Assembly: GCA_025602905.1 (NCBI GenBank)
Contig: JAHLKI010000012.1
Span: forward strand, 682,001 to 746,000
DNA from: Phlyctochytrium arcticum
Lineage: Eukaryota; Chytridiomycota; Chytridiomycetes; Chytridiales; Chytridiaceae
Direction: 5' to 3'
DNA length: 64,000 bases
Each line of letters begins with the position of its first letter. Within the stretch, counting starts at the first letter, position 1. The notes beneath the pieces were generated by a model, which made no database searches, was not told the origin of the DNA, and saw only the letters and a list, made by a program, of their open reading frames with translations. A program made the translations under genes and the position numbers. Below are positions 35,369-46,800 of the stretch, piece after piece.

Positions 35369-35830
35369 TCATATCAGACTTGTAGATTTACTGAATGCAT
35401 TCGTGCGAGACGTTTTCGTTTCTTGACGGACTAATTGCGCCCGAATCTCCAGCAGCGGTTGGCCGAAATTCTCATCGACTGACAGCCTTTTCAAAATTGA
35501 GGTGACGCTCATCGCAAGCAGCTTCTCCCGTAAAGACTTGTGCTGGGTAAACTTCGCCGTTAATGCTTTCCGTATGACTTTATTCCGGACCATTTCCCAG
35601 TCTTGTCGGCAATAGAAAGACTGCTCTTGTCCAATCTTGATAGCCATGCTCGGCGTATCAGCATTCCGAATGCGAGCTTGTGTGAGTGCGTCCAGAGGAA
35701 ACTTTTGTGCTTGAATATAGTGCTCAACCGTCTGGTATGAAAGGGACTTGATCACAATAGGGGCGACATGGCGATTTGACAAGAAGCAGTCAGTTGGGTG
35801 CGCCTTGGTGAAAAATCGTTCTCGAGACAT
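35369..35830 (-). CDS. NADAR-family protein (153 aa)
   Basis: A single-exon frame from ATG 35830. The NADAR/YbiA-like pattern is clear: CFLSNRH near residue 15, SLSYQTVEHYIQAQKF at 30-45, ADTPSMAIKIGQ at 57-68, RQDWEMVRNKVI at 75-86 and AKFTQHKSLREKLLA at 91-105. The family includes N-glycosidases acting on riboflavin intermediates, and some members remove ADP-ribose from nucleic acid. The terminal WG motif of many members reads FGQ here. Its role in a peptide cluster is unknown. GCGGA motifs upstream suggest co-regulation. Confidence 0.8.
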   Translation of the reverse strand: MSRERFFTKAHPTDCFLSNRHVAPIVIKSLSYQTVEHYIQAQKFPLDALTQARIRNADTPSMAIKIGQEQSFYCRQDWEMVRNKVIRKALTAKFTQHKSLREKLLAMSVTSILKRLSVDENFGQPLLEIRAQLVRQETKTSRTNAFSKSTSLI

Positions 35831-36281
35831 CCTGAGAGTGGGCTACGTTGTTGTTTCACATTGCTCAAATAGTCTTGGATGGTGGGCTCATCCAGTTGGC
35901 CCGCAAAGGCACATGCGGACTTGGTGCGGAACTGAAGTCAATTCATTCAAGCATCATCAAAGAATGGCGGAGCCCGCGGAGTCCGCGGAAAGCAGTGCGG
36001 ACTTTCGGTGTTGATATTTCCCTCTAATTTTCCGCAGAAGCAGGAGGGGTTTCAACTTACGGGAGATGCATAGCGATGTATCTCCGGGGCTCCTTCCTTT
36101 CCGTCGGACTTGAAAAGCAACCCTGTGAAGAAGAGTACAAAAACAAGATTGAATGAGGTAGATGATGTATTTAGCCCATATCAATTTTTTGATTCCCTGA
36201 CAAGCCGTTTCAGCCATCTACAGTGTAAAACTATGAAAATATGCAGACAACTATGTAAGCTAATGTGAAAGAAATCTGCAT
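35831..36281. promoter_or_regulatory. NADAR promoter region with TCCGCGGA palindrome
   Basis: Bases 35966-36005 contain GGCGGAG, CCCGCGGAG, TCCGCGGA (35982-35989) and TGCGGAC. The same 8-bp palindrome occurs in the divergent promoter at 26290. Confidence 0.5.
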
Positions 36282-38039
36282 CTACACAGACGCTGCGGCG
36301 GCTGCCAAAAATGACCTAAATGTATAGGCGGCTCCTAAATCAAAGTACAATTTCGTTAAGCTCTCGTCAATGTCCTCAATTGCTGGATCTGATGTGTTGG
36401 GGTCTATAGCTATTTGACGGATAGACGTGACAGGCATCCAAAGTTCGGGAAATTCCTCTCGCGCAAGTCTCGGACGGACCGCGGAGCGTATCTCTTTGAT
36501 CTTGGAGAATGCAATATGCGGTGGTATAAGTGGAATGGTAAGTGGGGCACTGTCGGTTGTGCCTAGTGCCGTGCCTTCCAGACTGACGAATGCTACCAGA
36601 GTAAAGTCGTTTGAATCCAATGCTACCGGCAATCTTAAAACCCGAGCTTCCCGGCACTCTCCATAATGACAGATTGTCTCCTCCACCAAAGCCAAATCCA
36701 TTGGACTCGTTCCTCCTAGGAGATTATGAGAGGGGGTTGTATTTTCAGGCTTGCGTGTGAAGCGAGCACCAAAATACTGCCCATATATTTGTCGGGCAAG
36801 GGCTGGTACCCGCTCTTCCAAGCACGGCTTGGAAATGAGAAGAGCAGAACACATTGCAGAACTCAAGCTCAGTTGCTTTGGATCCTCAGACTGACTGGTC
36901 ATTGGCTGAAAATACACAGCATGGACGGCCGAAGCGCTCGAAATGACATTTTGAAATTGCTGCATGTTCCACTGGTACTGGCGAAGCGGATGTGATTTCA
37001 GGTCGTCGTTGATCTGACAGATGGTGTCTGCGTGGCGGTTCTGTTTGTGAACCTCGACAGAGACGAGAAGGTCATCAACCACTCGTGAGTTTAGTATATT
37101 TGTAACCAGAACAACTTCGTGTCGCTTGATTGTTGAAAATAGTTCTTCCTCGGACAATGCGGGGTGTAGCATCACTTGAGTAATAGCGGGGAGCTCCATC
37201 ATGGCCAGCTTCTCCTCAAAGGTAAGCACAGCGTCATATCGAAAGGAGTTCATTTCGCTTTGCAGGGAACCTGCTTTTAGCTCGCAAACTGCAGAGTGGA
37301 AAAGTCCTCTTTCCATCAGAGAAACAAAATATCGCGGGTGTATGATGAGCTCATTGTCTTCGGTCCACTTTTCGTTGCGGGATTCAATAATCTCGGTTGC
37401 TGTAACTGTCGCATGAGCAGGATGTTGAATCACCGATCGAGCAATGGCTACAGTGGTATGAAGCACGTCCCTAAACTGACGATCCAGGACGTCACCCACA
37501 AAAATAACCCCATCTTTGGCCGTGTACTCCCTGGTACGAAGTAGGATATCTTCAAGGTGCTGGAGGTTTGGAAAATATTGGACCACAGAGTTTAGGATAA
37601 CAACATCGAAAAGGGTTTCCTCGGCCAAGCCTGCGAGGAGATCTGCTGTTTCGTGCCCGGCACCTGTGTAGAATTTGCAATCCCGCTCCGTTAAGCCGCG
37701 CTGGCGGGCATCATCTTCAATGTTCTGGATGACGGCAGGAGAAGGGTCAACTCCCACAAAGAAAGAGCAAGATGACGCGATGGGAAAGTAAATCAAGCCG
37801 GTTCCACATCCAATTTCCAGTACTCTTGGCTTTTTCGTCTTGAATGGTGGAAGATTCTTGATTTTGTTGCAAGTGTTTTCGATCCAGTCCGACATTACTG
37901 CTTTCGGCATAGGCTTTGTCGTGTAGCTGCTGTCCCAGCACGCTAGATTTTCCGAACCTGAAGCTTTGAAGAGGGAATATCGAGCATCATAAATCTGAGT
38001 CCATTCGTTGACATATGCTGCGTCAGAGTCGGTCGGCAT
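36282..38039 (-). CDS. Stand-alone NRPS-derived methyltransferase with A-domain remnant (about 585 aa)
   Basis: Start chosen at ATG 38039 (MPTDSDAAYVNEW); the frame is open about 60 bases further with no other ATG. Residues 10-270 closely follow the N-methyltransferases embedded in NRPS adenylation domains: WDSSYTTKPMP, SAM site VLEIGCGTGLIYF, acidic VGVDPSP, and VVILNSVVQYFP. The last 150 residues look like the small C-terminal subdomain of an A domain (ETICHYGECREARVLRLP...FTLVAFVSLEG), ending in a degraded A10 (DPNTSD instead of PxxGK). It therefore looks like the MT and A-tail of an NRPS module split off as its own gene. It probably methylates the peptide or a loaded residue in trans; a relic is possible, though the frame is intact. 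Confidence 0.75.
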   Translation of the reverse strand: MPTDSDAAYVNEWTQIYDARYSLFKASGSENLACWDSSYTTKPMPKAVMSDWIENTCNKIKNLPPFKTKKPRVLEIGCGTGLIYFPIASSCSFFVGVDPSPAVIQNIEDDARQRGLTERDCKFYTGAGHETADLLAGLAEETLFDVVILNSVVQYFPNLQHLEDILLRTREYTAKDGVIFVGDVLDRQFRDVLHTTVAIARSVIQHPAHATVTATEIIESRNEKWTEDNELIIHPRYFVSLMERGLFHSAVCELKAGSLQSEMNSFRYDAVLTFEEKLAMMELPAITQVMLHPALSEEELFSTIKRHEVVLVTNILNSRVVDDLLVSVEVHKQNRHADTICQINDDLKSHPLRQYQWNMQQFQNVISSASAVHAVYFQPMTSQSEDPKQLSLSSAMCSALLISKPCLEERVPALARQIYGQYFGARFTRKPENTTPSHNLLGGTSPMDLALVEETICHYGECREARVLRLPVALDSNDFTLVAFVSLEGTALGTTDSAPLTIPLIPPHIAFSKIKEIRSAVRPRLAREEFPELWMPVTSIRQIAIDPNTSDPAIEDIDESLTKLYFDLGAAYTFRSFLAAAAASV

Positions 38040-38099
38040 CTTTCGAAAGTCGTTGGTCAGTTGAAATTGGGAAAGAGGTTGGTCGAAAATACCTTGCAC

Positions 38100-38290
38100 A
38101 CAGTTTCAAAGCAACACGAATTACTCTACTCCGAAGCAGAGCCATCATATTGAAATATGATCTGCCTGCCCGCCTTTGACTGGCGTTTGATCGTCGCATT
38201 TGCGAGGAACGCGCGGAGCGGAGTTTGCGGGCGTGGCGCAGGTCCTCAATGCCTCTGCAATGCCTCATTGACTCCCAGTTGACTCGTGAC
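38100..38290. promoter_or_regulatory. Methyltransferase promoter with GCGGAG repeats
   Basis: Bases 38195-38235 contain CGCATTTGCGAGGAACGCGCGGAGCGGAGTTTGCGGG-type sequence, with two GCGGAG copies in direct order, matching the cluster-wide motif. Confidence 0.4.
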
Positions 38291-38951
38291 TCGTCAACTT
38301 CCCATGGGTCCCATCAATCAAACAAGGACAGAGGACCTCAAGTTCCTCGACGCACCTCAAGACCTCAACGCGTCCCGGCGGCCTGACCCCCGTCAGTGTT
38401 GCCAGAGCGTCGCCTGCGTATCACCGCACTCTACAGATTATTATCATACTTTCCACCACCACCGGACGACTCTCGGTCTGGATCGGGCCCGTCCGTTGCA
38501 GCAAGATGGCGAGCCGCGCTATATATATATTAGCTACGGGAAAGCATTTACTCGAGCGCCCATCCAGGCCAGAAGCGCTGTATTAAAATTCTGCCAATCT
38601 TGCATGCATCCCCAGATATACAACAATACAACAAAGGGCAGAGACGCGATGTGAGATGCATAGTGGCTGATGGGTCTGATGCTGATGGCTGAAGCGTCGT
38701 AGGCGTTGTGTACTGTGTACGTGTGTAGTCGATAACCCGCCCATTTCATGGTCATACGAAGACATTCCAAAATCCGCCAGTACCAGCAAGTTGTGCGAAG
38801 TGTCTTCCACCGCATGCTCTGATCGTGCGTCCGTCAGAGCGGCCCACCGAGAGACTCAGAGACATCTGCTGCGTTCCAACTTCCATATACCAAAATCGCA
38901 TGGAAAGGACTTTACAAAGAAATAAATACAAATTCAAAAAGCTGTATTACA
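38290..38951. other. Intergenic, no gene seen
   Basis: No convincing gene. A dinucleotide TA run lies at about 38520-38531. Confidence 0.4.
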
Positions 38952-40081
38952 TCAAGACCAACAGATTAATTTTGGTCGTGGGCGGCCAGCGGCAGGATTG
39001 GCGGGCAGCAGTCCAACAAAAGAGGAGAATGTCAGACGTGAGATAGGCTCGCGATCTGCAGGATGCTCGATGCTTTTGACTTCATGCATGTTGCGCGAAT
39101 TGAAGAGCGTTAAATCTCCAGTGCGAGCGGGGATCACTCCTACTTGCGTGCCAATGATGCATTGCGGATCATACGCGTAGTGATCCTCGTTCTTGAACTT
39201 GGCTTCCAGATCTGGAGACCATTGGCGACTGTATACTACCGTGCTGCCACCCCGCCATATTGGAGTTAAGATCTACGTGAAAGGGGAAATCAACTTAGAT
39301 AACGCATGTATTTAGCAGTATTGTGAAACTTACCACGTTCCAAGTGATTTGACCACTGATGTGTCCAATGAGCCATTCCGGTCCAGCTTCATGCGGTGCC
39401 CAGTCAGTGTGAATCTGGGTACCCATGTTGATGGTTCGAAAAATTCCTGAGTAATACTTCCGGTCGGCAGTTTCACTTGCTACTTCTACGTCCATGTACC
39501 GGCCGGCGGCCACTTGCAATTGAGACATGATACGCTTTTGCAGATCAAAACCTAGCACATTGTTGATGGTATCGTTGTATCGCGTGCTCGCAGCCTTCTC
39601 AAAATACAAATCTTTCTCTGCGGTAAAACAGGAGGGCAGTAGAGAGTTAGTATGTAGCGTTCCATCATTTTTGGTCAATGTAATATCTACCATTTTGGTG
39701 GGCAAATTGGGCAACCCCAAGTTTACCAATAGGTGGAGTGACATTTTTCCCATAAAGCGTAAAGTCTGGATGATTGATGGCATGCTTTGCTATCAACTCG
39801 CATTCTTCAGGAGTGCACAGCTGGGGAACTCTGATGGATGGGATCTTGTTTGCAAAGAGCTGAGACAGGGATGTTCCGGTAAGCGATTGTTCTTTGGAGA
39901 TGATCCAGGACTCGGCCGGTGCCCAGGAGGGAGCAATGTGATTGAAGGAATAGTGGGGACCGGTTGTTTGATCTATCTGATGACTTGAAGCGAGACTAGC
40001 ATGATGTCTACAAGGACGACGCAATGTCGGGTAGCAGGCGCGGCGAATATGGAAAACTTTCTGTCCTGTTTGTTTGATCAT
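38952..40081 (-). CDS. Fe(II)/2-oxoglutarate dioxygenase, second family (331 aa)
   Basis: Exons 40081-39691, 39617-39334 and 39272-38952 join in frame (996 nt); introns of 73 and 61 nt have canonical GT-AG ends. The HxD motif is HTDW (after MGTQI), the distal histidine is in NMHEV, and the co-substrate arginine fits SRLTFSSF. An ITWNVILTPIWRGG strand lies between, as in prolyl-hydroxylase-like enzymes. The first 40 residues are arginine-rich with few acids, so a mitochondrial signal is possible. It probably hydroxylates or desaturates the peptide or a precursor. It is unrelated in detail to the dioxygenase at 26.7 kb. Confidence 0.75.
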
Positions 40082-40800
40082 TCTGTGGAAAAGAAATGCC
40101 AAACAGTAACAACTAAAGATGAAGCATTCTTATTCAACGGGTTTGAATTTTATGATCCGAAGAAGAACTGCCTCCGCTCCGCAAGTATAGAGGCCAACCG
40201 CATATGAGTAGATACGCAATGGGCGCACATCAGCGGACTTTTGTTCAACATTCCGCATTTTCCGCTCCTATATCCGCTCACTTTTGAAATTTCGACCAGA
40301 AGTTCGCTCGACCCCAGGCTCCGCATCCCAAAGCGCAAAAGAACCGTCAAGATGCCTGGTCATGGCGTTTGTCTGGATGATAATGTCCTAACCATATCAG
40401 CGTTGGACAGTGTAGTTGGGAGCTTGGGCTCGGAGCTATGACCTCCGGTGAACTCCTGTGAATTCCCATAACTTGACAACCAATCAAAAGCCCATACAGC
40501 CAGGCCGCTGCAGGCCGCTGAACCCTGCCCAGCCCGCCATGCCATGCGCCACGCCCAGCGACTCGGAAACTCCGCTACCAGATCTACGATGGGAGGCTGT
40601 GGATGGGAGGGCTTCGAGCAGTACGTATATACAGTAGAGTACTTTTAATGGACCGTTTGTACTTCACAATGCCGCCATATCCCCGCTCCTCCGCAGTGGT
40701 AGCACCACCAATGTGTGGGCAAGATCATCTTTAACGGACTTCTTATTAGAGGTGGAGGGCATCGGGGATGGATGGCCCGCACACCAATAGCAGCAAGAGA
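40082..40800. promoter_or_regulatory. Divergent promoter between dioxygenase and regulator A
   Basis: Bases 40171-40281 carry CTCCGCTCCGC, AGCGGAC, TTCCGC, TTCCGCTCC and ATCCGCT. More CTCCGC copies lie near 40567 and 40685. This is one of the densest clusters of the shared motif. Confidence 0.5.
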
Positions 40801-42204
40801 ATGCCGAAAGACGCTTCCCGCAGCATGAGCCGGGTTTTGTCCTGCGACCAGTAAGTATCGAATTTGTCCAGTGGCAAGGCCACCCAGTTCCATTAATGTA
40901 TTTGTCTTTAACATTTCCTCACGGAACGTATCTAGCTGTCGGCTCAATCACCGAAGCTGTACGCGAGAAGAGCCATGTTCCGTTTGCGCTGCAAAGGGAA
41001 TTGATTGTACTTACACCCGGCAAAGGTATGGTCTAGGTTTACTTCGACCAGTTTGGTATGGAAAAAAAATGGATCTTTATTTACACCAAGTGATTCGATT
41101 AGCAAGAATAACGTGCGTCGGAGGGTAACTTCCCCAGCTCGTCCAGCGGACAAAGCATTCCCAATAATTAATGCTCCAGACCAACCCCCGGACCCATGGT
41201 TCATGCACTCGAAAGAAGCCGGTCAAAATCAGACGCACACCATACCACAGGAGCAAGCTCTTATTGACGCAGCAGTCGAAGACTTTCTCAAGTCGATGGA
41301 GAATGGGCAACAAATCGGACCAATATGTCCTTCTGATTCAAGACCAACCTGTTACCCAACCCCCGCCGTAATGGGAGGTCGCAGTGGATCACTGTCGTCG
41401 GATCTCCACTTTGCCCTTCCGCCGTCCACCGATGGGGTACCCATTGATTCACTACATTTACAAAGCGGTCCACCGGAATATGATGTGTGGACAGGACTCA
41501 CAGGAGGTCCTCCAGTTGAGGTGGCTACGACACAAAATCATAATTCAACACTCCACCTGACCGATGCATCCAAAGTGAACGGTACTCCAGCAAAACGGTT
41601 GCCTACATCTCGCGCTACGACAGAGGAACTTAATATTCATTCTCCGACTGCGAACTTTCCACCGCCTGGATCACCAATCTCTCCGCCGTTGGTGCAATCA
41701 CTAGCACTCCTTCTGTGGAGGCATCTTCAAACGAATTTGAAACCTTTAGCCAATACGTTGCCGTCACCATCGAAGGAATCGAGTTCGGTCAAACACTTAA
41801 TGTCGATGACTCAATACTCCGGAAGCCCTAAGCCATTGGCAGATGATGATATGTTTGGTGCAAGAACCTCCGCAGAGAGTTTACCACTACCCCCGCTTCC
41901 GCCTCGCCCGACTACAATGACTGAAACAGTGGATTTTGAGCGACCTCCATTCTCTGACGAACCTGTGAACAATCAGTATCTCCAAGGTTATGAGCAGACC
42001 CCATTGCCCATCACATATGCAAGGCGACAAATGTCACAAAACAACACACAAATTAAAGATGACTTGAGCGGCGAATCAAGATTTGCTGCCCGTGCGAGGC
42101 AATCATCACTCCCGCCGCGCCCTACTACTCTTACTGTGGAGCTTGGCTATTGTCTTTCCTGCGCCAAGAGAATGACATACTCCGACGTACTTCCGGTGTC
42201 GTGA
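40801..42204 (+). CDS. Zn(II)2Cys6 transcription factor, paralogue A (413 aa)
   Basis: Exons 40801-40850, 40936-41025 and 41103-42204 join in frame (1242 nt). The zinc cluster C-x2-C-x6-C-x5-C-x2-C-x6-C starts at CDHC (split by intron 1) and ends GIDCTY. A basic region (KNNVRRRV) follows. The rest is rich in Pro, Ser and Thr with PPLPPRP stretches, a LLLWRHLQ helix and a terminal GYCLSCA motif, as in paralogue B. It lacks the large fungal TF middle domain. It is probably a pathway-specific regulator. Confidence 0.8.
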
Positions 42205-42942
42205 CCTTCACTTATTGTTGGTCTCTGAGCCTAGGCGCTGTCCTGAACACTCCGAGCACAGCGTAGGTAAACTTAATATAATGCACACGTCTATTTGACG
42301 TGGTCCAAAAGCAACAGATACACTCTCGATAGATTACATAGACTATACTAGATTCATCTTCAACTTTTCACAGAATCAGATATGCCGAGATACCTGCTGA
42401 CACCACAAAATATGCATCGAGTTGTCATTGAAATCGAAAGACCTACAGGTTCTTCCAGTCTGTGTTCAGGAGCGGGGCGCTCGCATTGGCATGCCGTTGC
42501 CTTTAAAAATCAGTGACGGTTTTATTCGTGTGATTCAACCTGCCCATCAATCCTCTGCGTGTGATAAGCCAACGCCTATACCGATTATCTCACCATCACC
42601 TCAGGCGGCGGAAATCCAAGCTGCGGAAATGTAATGCCCATGGCGGGTAGGTATCCTCGAAGTTTGACTGGTTAGGGAACCCCTATGACTTGCATCTTCA
42701 TAACACCAACCCAGTAGCACCAGCAATTATGAGTTGTTTATAAGGACTTTGCATTATCTTGACTTCAATAGCGTAGGAGAGGTGGGACGATGAATTTGCA
42801 TCGAGGGCAGCAGGTCATTTCTCGGCGAACAATGTTATGTATTTTATGGGTTTTAAGCAGAATCCGGACTTAAAGTGTATGAGGCGTGTCTATCTAAACT
42901 ATATAAATATGCAATATGAGGGAACTACGAGCTATGAGGGGT
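42205..42942. other. Intergenic between converging genes, no gene seen
   Basis: AT-rich sequence between the ends of regulator A (plus) and the NRPS (minus). A 70-residue open frame at 42422-42634 has no motif and is not supported. Confidence 0.4.
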
Positions 42943-43880
42943 TTATACTACGAGGGTTTTAATCGCTTCGGCAATCTTTTGGCAGGAAGTTGAGTCTTTT
43001 GGAATGTCGTGCCCAGAGTCATGAAGTATCTTGCTGTGTGCTGCGTAGCGTCGTTCCATTGCTGAGCATGTTGCCAGTTCAATGGCGGGATCAAATATGT
43101 GCAATGACGGATAATCTAGTAACGCTTCGGATTTGTAAGAATGAGCATCAGTGGTGGTCACGAGCTCCGCCTTGGACGGTGAGACAGAATTTGGTTTCTT
43201 GTTGGTCGACTTGAAAAATCGTTGCATGGCCTTCTTTTTGCGTTGCAGAAAACTGGCGATTGCGAGCCTCATGCTTTCTCGCTTCAGAGGAACATTCTTG
43301 TCTGTTTCTGCTTCAACGATCTGGTCGGGATCAGTCGTACCTCCCGGGTTCAAAAATTCTGTCATTGGTGACCCGGAAAACAAGATGCTTGAGCCCCAAT
43401 ATCTTTCAATAATGCCTTGATGGCTAAGATTATCCATAAGTTCAATCATAGCAGCGCCTGGAAGCAGAGAATACATACGTCAGTGCTCCAGACCAGATGA
43501 TCCTACTGAAAATCTCTTACCTTGCGAGAACCCAAGTATTCCATCAATTCCACCCAAATTCTGGATTGTTTTCTGGATCAAATCAACTGATTTTTGAAGA
43601 TGTAATGATGGAGGTGATTTGTCGGTCGAGAACCACTCGTACCAATCCATATCATAGAACTTTGTTAGATCTACAAGATGCGTTAGCAAAATTACAGAAG
43701 CGGAACCATGCACCGAGAGTTACATACCAGGGTTGTCCTTGGGAAATGAGGCCTGTGTGAATACAAAATCCACATCGTTCTGTAGAAGATGAATGATTTC
43801 CCTTAGCTGCTGCCTCAAGTGAAGCTTGTTTGAGCCTTGTCCGTGAAGACAAAGTACTTTCTTCTTTTCCTTCTTTAGGG
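42943..43880 (-). other. NRPS C-terminal FSH-type serine hydrolase domain
   Basis: It starts KKVLCLHGQGSN directly after T5. It has the nucleophile motif GFSQG, a candidate Asp in SLHIFDPA and a His in DSGHDIP, matching the FSH1 alpha/beta-hydrolase family. An insertion rich in Lys and Ser (about residues 160-200 of the domain) is unusual. It probably releases the peptide by hydrolysis or cyclisation. Confidence 0.78.
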
Positions 43881-46800
43881 CGTGGAAAGAAGGGGATGGG
43901 TTTTCGTGCTTCACTACCACATCTGAGCCGTTTCGAATCACAAGGGACATTGCCTCCAAGCTCGTATGCTTAAATATAACTTCCATCTTCAGCTTGACTC
44001 CGAAAAGACGTTGAATGGAAGCCATTAGCTTGGTGGCATTCATCGAGTTGCCGCCGAGTTCAAAAAATGTGCTTTGGGGATGAATCTGCGCTGACTCGAT
44101 TCGAAGGATCGCAGACCAGAGTTGAGCCAGCTTTTGCTGAGTTTCATCGACAGGTGCCATGGGGTTGGCCTCTAGGTTTGCTGGCTCTTTACATTCCCGA
44201 CTAGTCAGTTCTGCTTCCAAGCTGCGAGTATCGGTTTTTCCGTTTGGAGTCATTGGAATAGTGTCAATGGTAATAACTCGTGCAGGGATCATGTAATGTG
44301 GGAGGGTCCGAGCCATCGCCTTCTGCAATAAACTTGTGGCAACACTTGACGGGCTTACGAACGTCACCAACTTGTTGTCATAAACAATCGTAGCCGCCGA
44401 ACGAACTTGTGGGAATGAGAGGGCCACCCCAGTGATCTCATTGAGATCAACCCGGTAGCCACCAACTTTTCGTTGTTCATCTATTCTTCGAACAAACTGC
44501 AAGTCCCCAGAAGGCAACAACCGAACAATGTCTCCAGATGCATACATTGTCTGCGGTATGGAAGCGAAGGGATTTTGGACAAACTTTTTTGCAGTAAGTA
44601 CCGGATCATTCAAATATCCAGCGGATACGCCAAGACCAGTCGTGTACAGCTGTCCTTCCATGCCCTCAGTGACCGGCTTCAGATGCTCGTCCAGAACATA
44701 GTAGCAAGTGTTTGGAAACACCGTGCCCAAGGTAATCTGCATCCCTGATTTTAGCGGTAAAGTGCACGAAGATGTCACCGAGGTTTCGGTCTTGCAAAGA
44801 GGTTTTAATTAGATGAAACAGATGTGACAAACGAACGATGCAAACTCACCGCTCCATAGTCAACATAGAAAGTACTGGACTGGCCCCATTTGTCGACTAG
44901 AGACTCGGGACAAGTCTCACCGACAGCCAAAATGACTTTAAGGTTCGGGAACTCTGAAGGTTCCAACTCAAGCAGACCCGTTGGTGTAATATTGATGCAG
45001 TCTACAGCCTTTAGCATTTCAAAAACAGAATCTTCGTGGAAGATCAATGTTGCGCCCGTAAACCAGGTGCCGTAAATTTCTTGCAACGCTCCGTCGAAAG
45101 AGATGGCGAGAAACTGTCCAACACGTACTCCCGGTCGGCAATGAGTCGTAAACGGATGTCCGAGAATGTTGTTGACAATGCCCTTTTGACGCAGAAGGAC
45201 GCCCTTGGGCTGACCGGTGCTACCAGATCTATCATCATAATGTTAATTTTGACAACTTTCTGTGGTCATCCCAACAAAAAGCTCTTACGTGAAAATACAA
45301 TACGCAACCGAGTCTGCTGTGCTGAGCGTTTCCAAATTCGCGCTGCAGGTTCCCGATTCGTTCTCTAAGATGTCCTCTATCCGCTGCATACACGGAATAT
45401 ACCCATTCAAAGAAGCAATTACCAGCTCGCTCCGCTTGGTGTACAACAGGACCTTTGGCTGAGCTTTCGCAAGCATGTAATCAATCCGTTGAGCAGGAAG
45501 ATTACTCGCAATGGGCACGCATATGCCACCTGCTATTTGAATCGCCAACAAAGCAACATAGTATTCAAACGAACGACCCGCCACAACGCCTACGAATACC
45601 CCAGGAACGACGTCCAACTTTCGCAATCGATGGGCCAGAATGTTGGCTTTCTCATACATGACCGCGTAGGTCATCTTTCGTGTACCACATTGAATGGCAA
45701 TGGCTTCCGGAGCGCGCGCCACAGCCGCCAGAAAGCCGAGATGGATCTGATCGAAGGGTAAATCCAATGTGATGCCATTTGCTATCGGCCTCGCGGATAC
45801 GATCTGGTCCATTGGGCCGATACTGAGAAGATGGATTGATGAAAGTGCGCGACCAGGTTCCGCTGCCATCATCTTTAGAACCATTTGAAAGTTGTCCAAG
45901 AATAGGTCGACGAACTCCATGTCAAATTTGTTAGAGTCATATTGAATGCAAATGCCAGATTGCTCGTCCGCGTTGTGATCAACTTTCAATGTGAACGCGA
46001 AATGAGGGGAGTTGTTCTCTTCCAGTTCAATTTCCGCAGCATCAGCAAACAAGTCTTGTGTATCGGACGACAAAGTGTTGCTAATGAAATCAAAGTAGAC
46101 TTGTAGAGATGCAACGGCAATATCACTGGAGGTTAAAACCTCTTCGAAAGGAATGTCGATGTGTCGGAGAACCTTTTCAATATTTTGCGCGGTATTCCGC
46201 AGGATATCAAACATTTCATCATCCTCCCCACTCTGCACTCGCACGAGTACGGTGTTCAAAAAGCATCCCAACGTTTGGAAGCCGTCCGCGACACGTCCTC
46301 TGAGAGTGACCGGAGTTAGAATTCCAAAATCCTTGGAGCCTGTATATCTGAAAGTAATAGCAGATTAGAAATCTTGTAGCATCAGAGAAATGTAACACAA
46401 AGACATACCTGGCAAGTGTAACTTGGTAAACCGCAAAGAATCCCATAAAAGGTGTAATTCCAATTTTGGAGCATAGCGCCAGGAAAGTCTTCTGAACCTC
46501 AGGTTCCAGAAGCACCTGCCGACTCCATGTTGCATGTGCTTGTCCGGTTGATGCAGCTAGCTCCGGGAGCTTGATTTCTGGCAAGTCTTCTAAATATCGG
46601 CCCCAAAACCGGCGTTGTTCATTCCAGAGTTTCTTTTCCGAAGCTTCCAACATTGTGCGATGCATCCTCGATGCTGCAATGTACTGTGGCGGAGAAGTTC
46701 TTGGCAGAGTTCGGACTCCCTTCAAGGCATCTAGGTAGCGTGAGGAAAGCTCACTCCACAGCAACGCAGTAGAGATTTCATCGACCGAAATATGGTGAAT

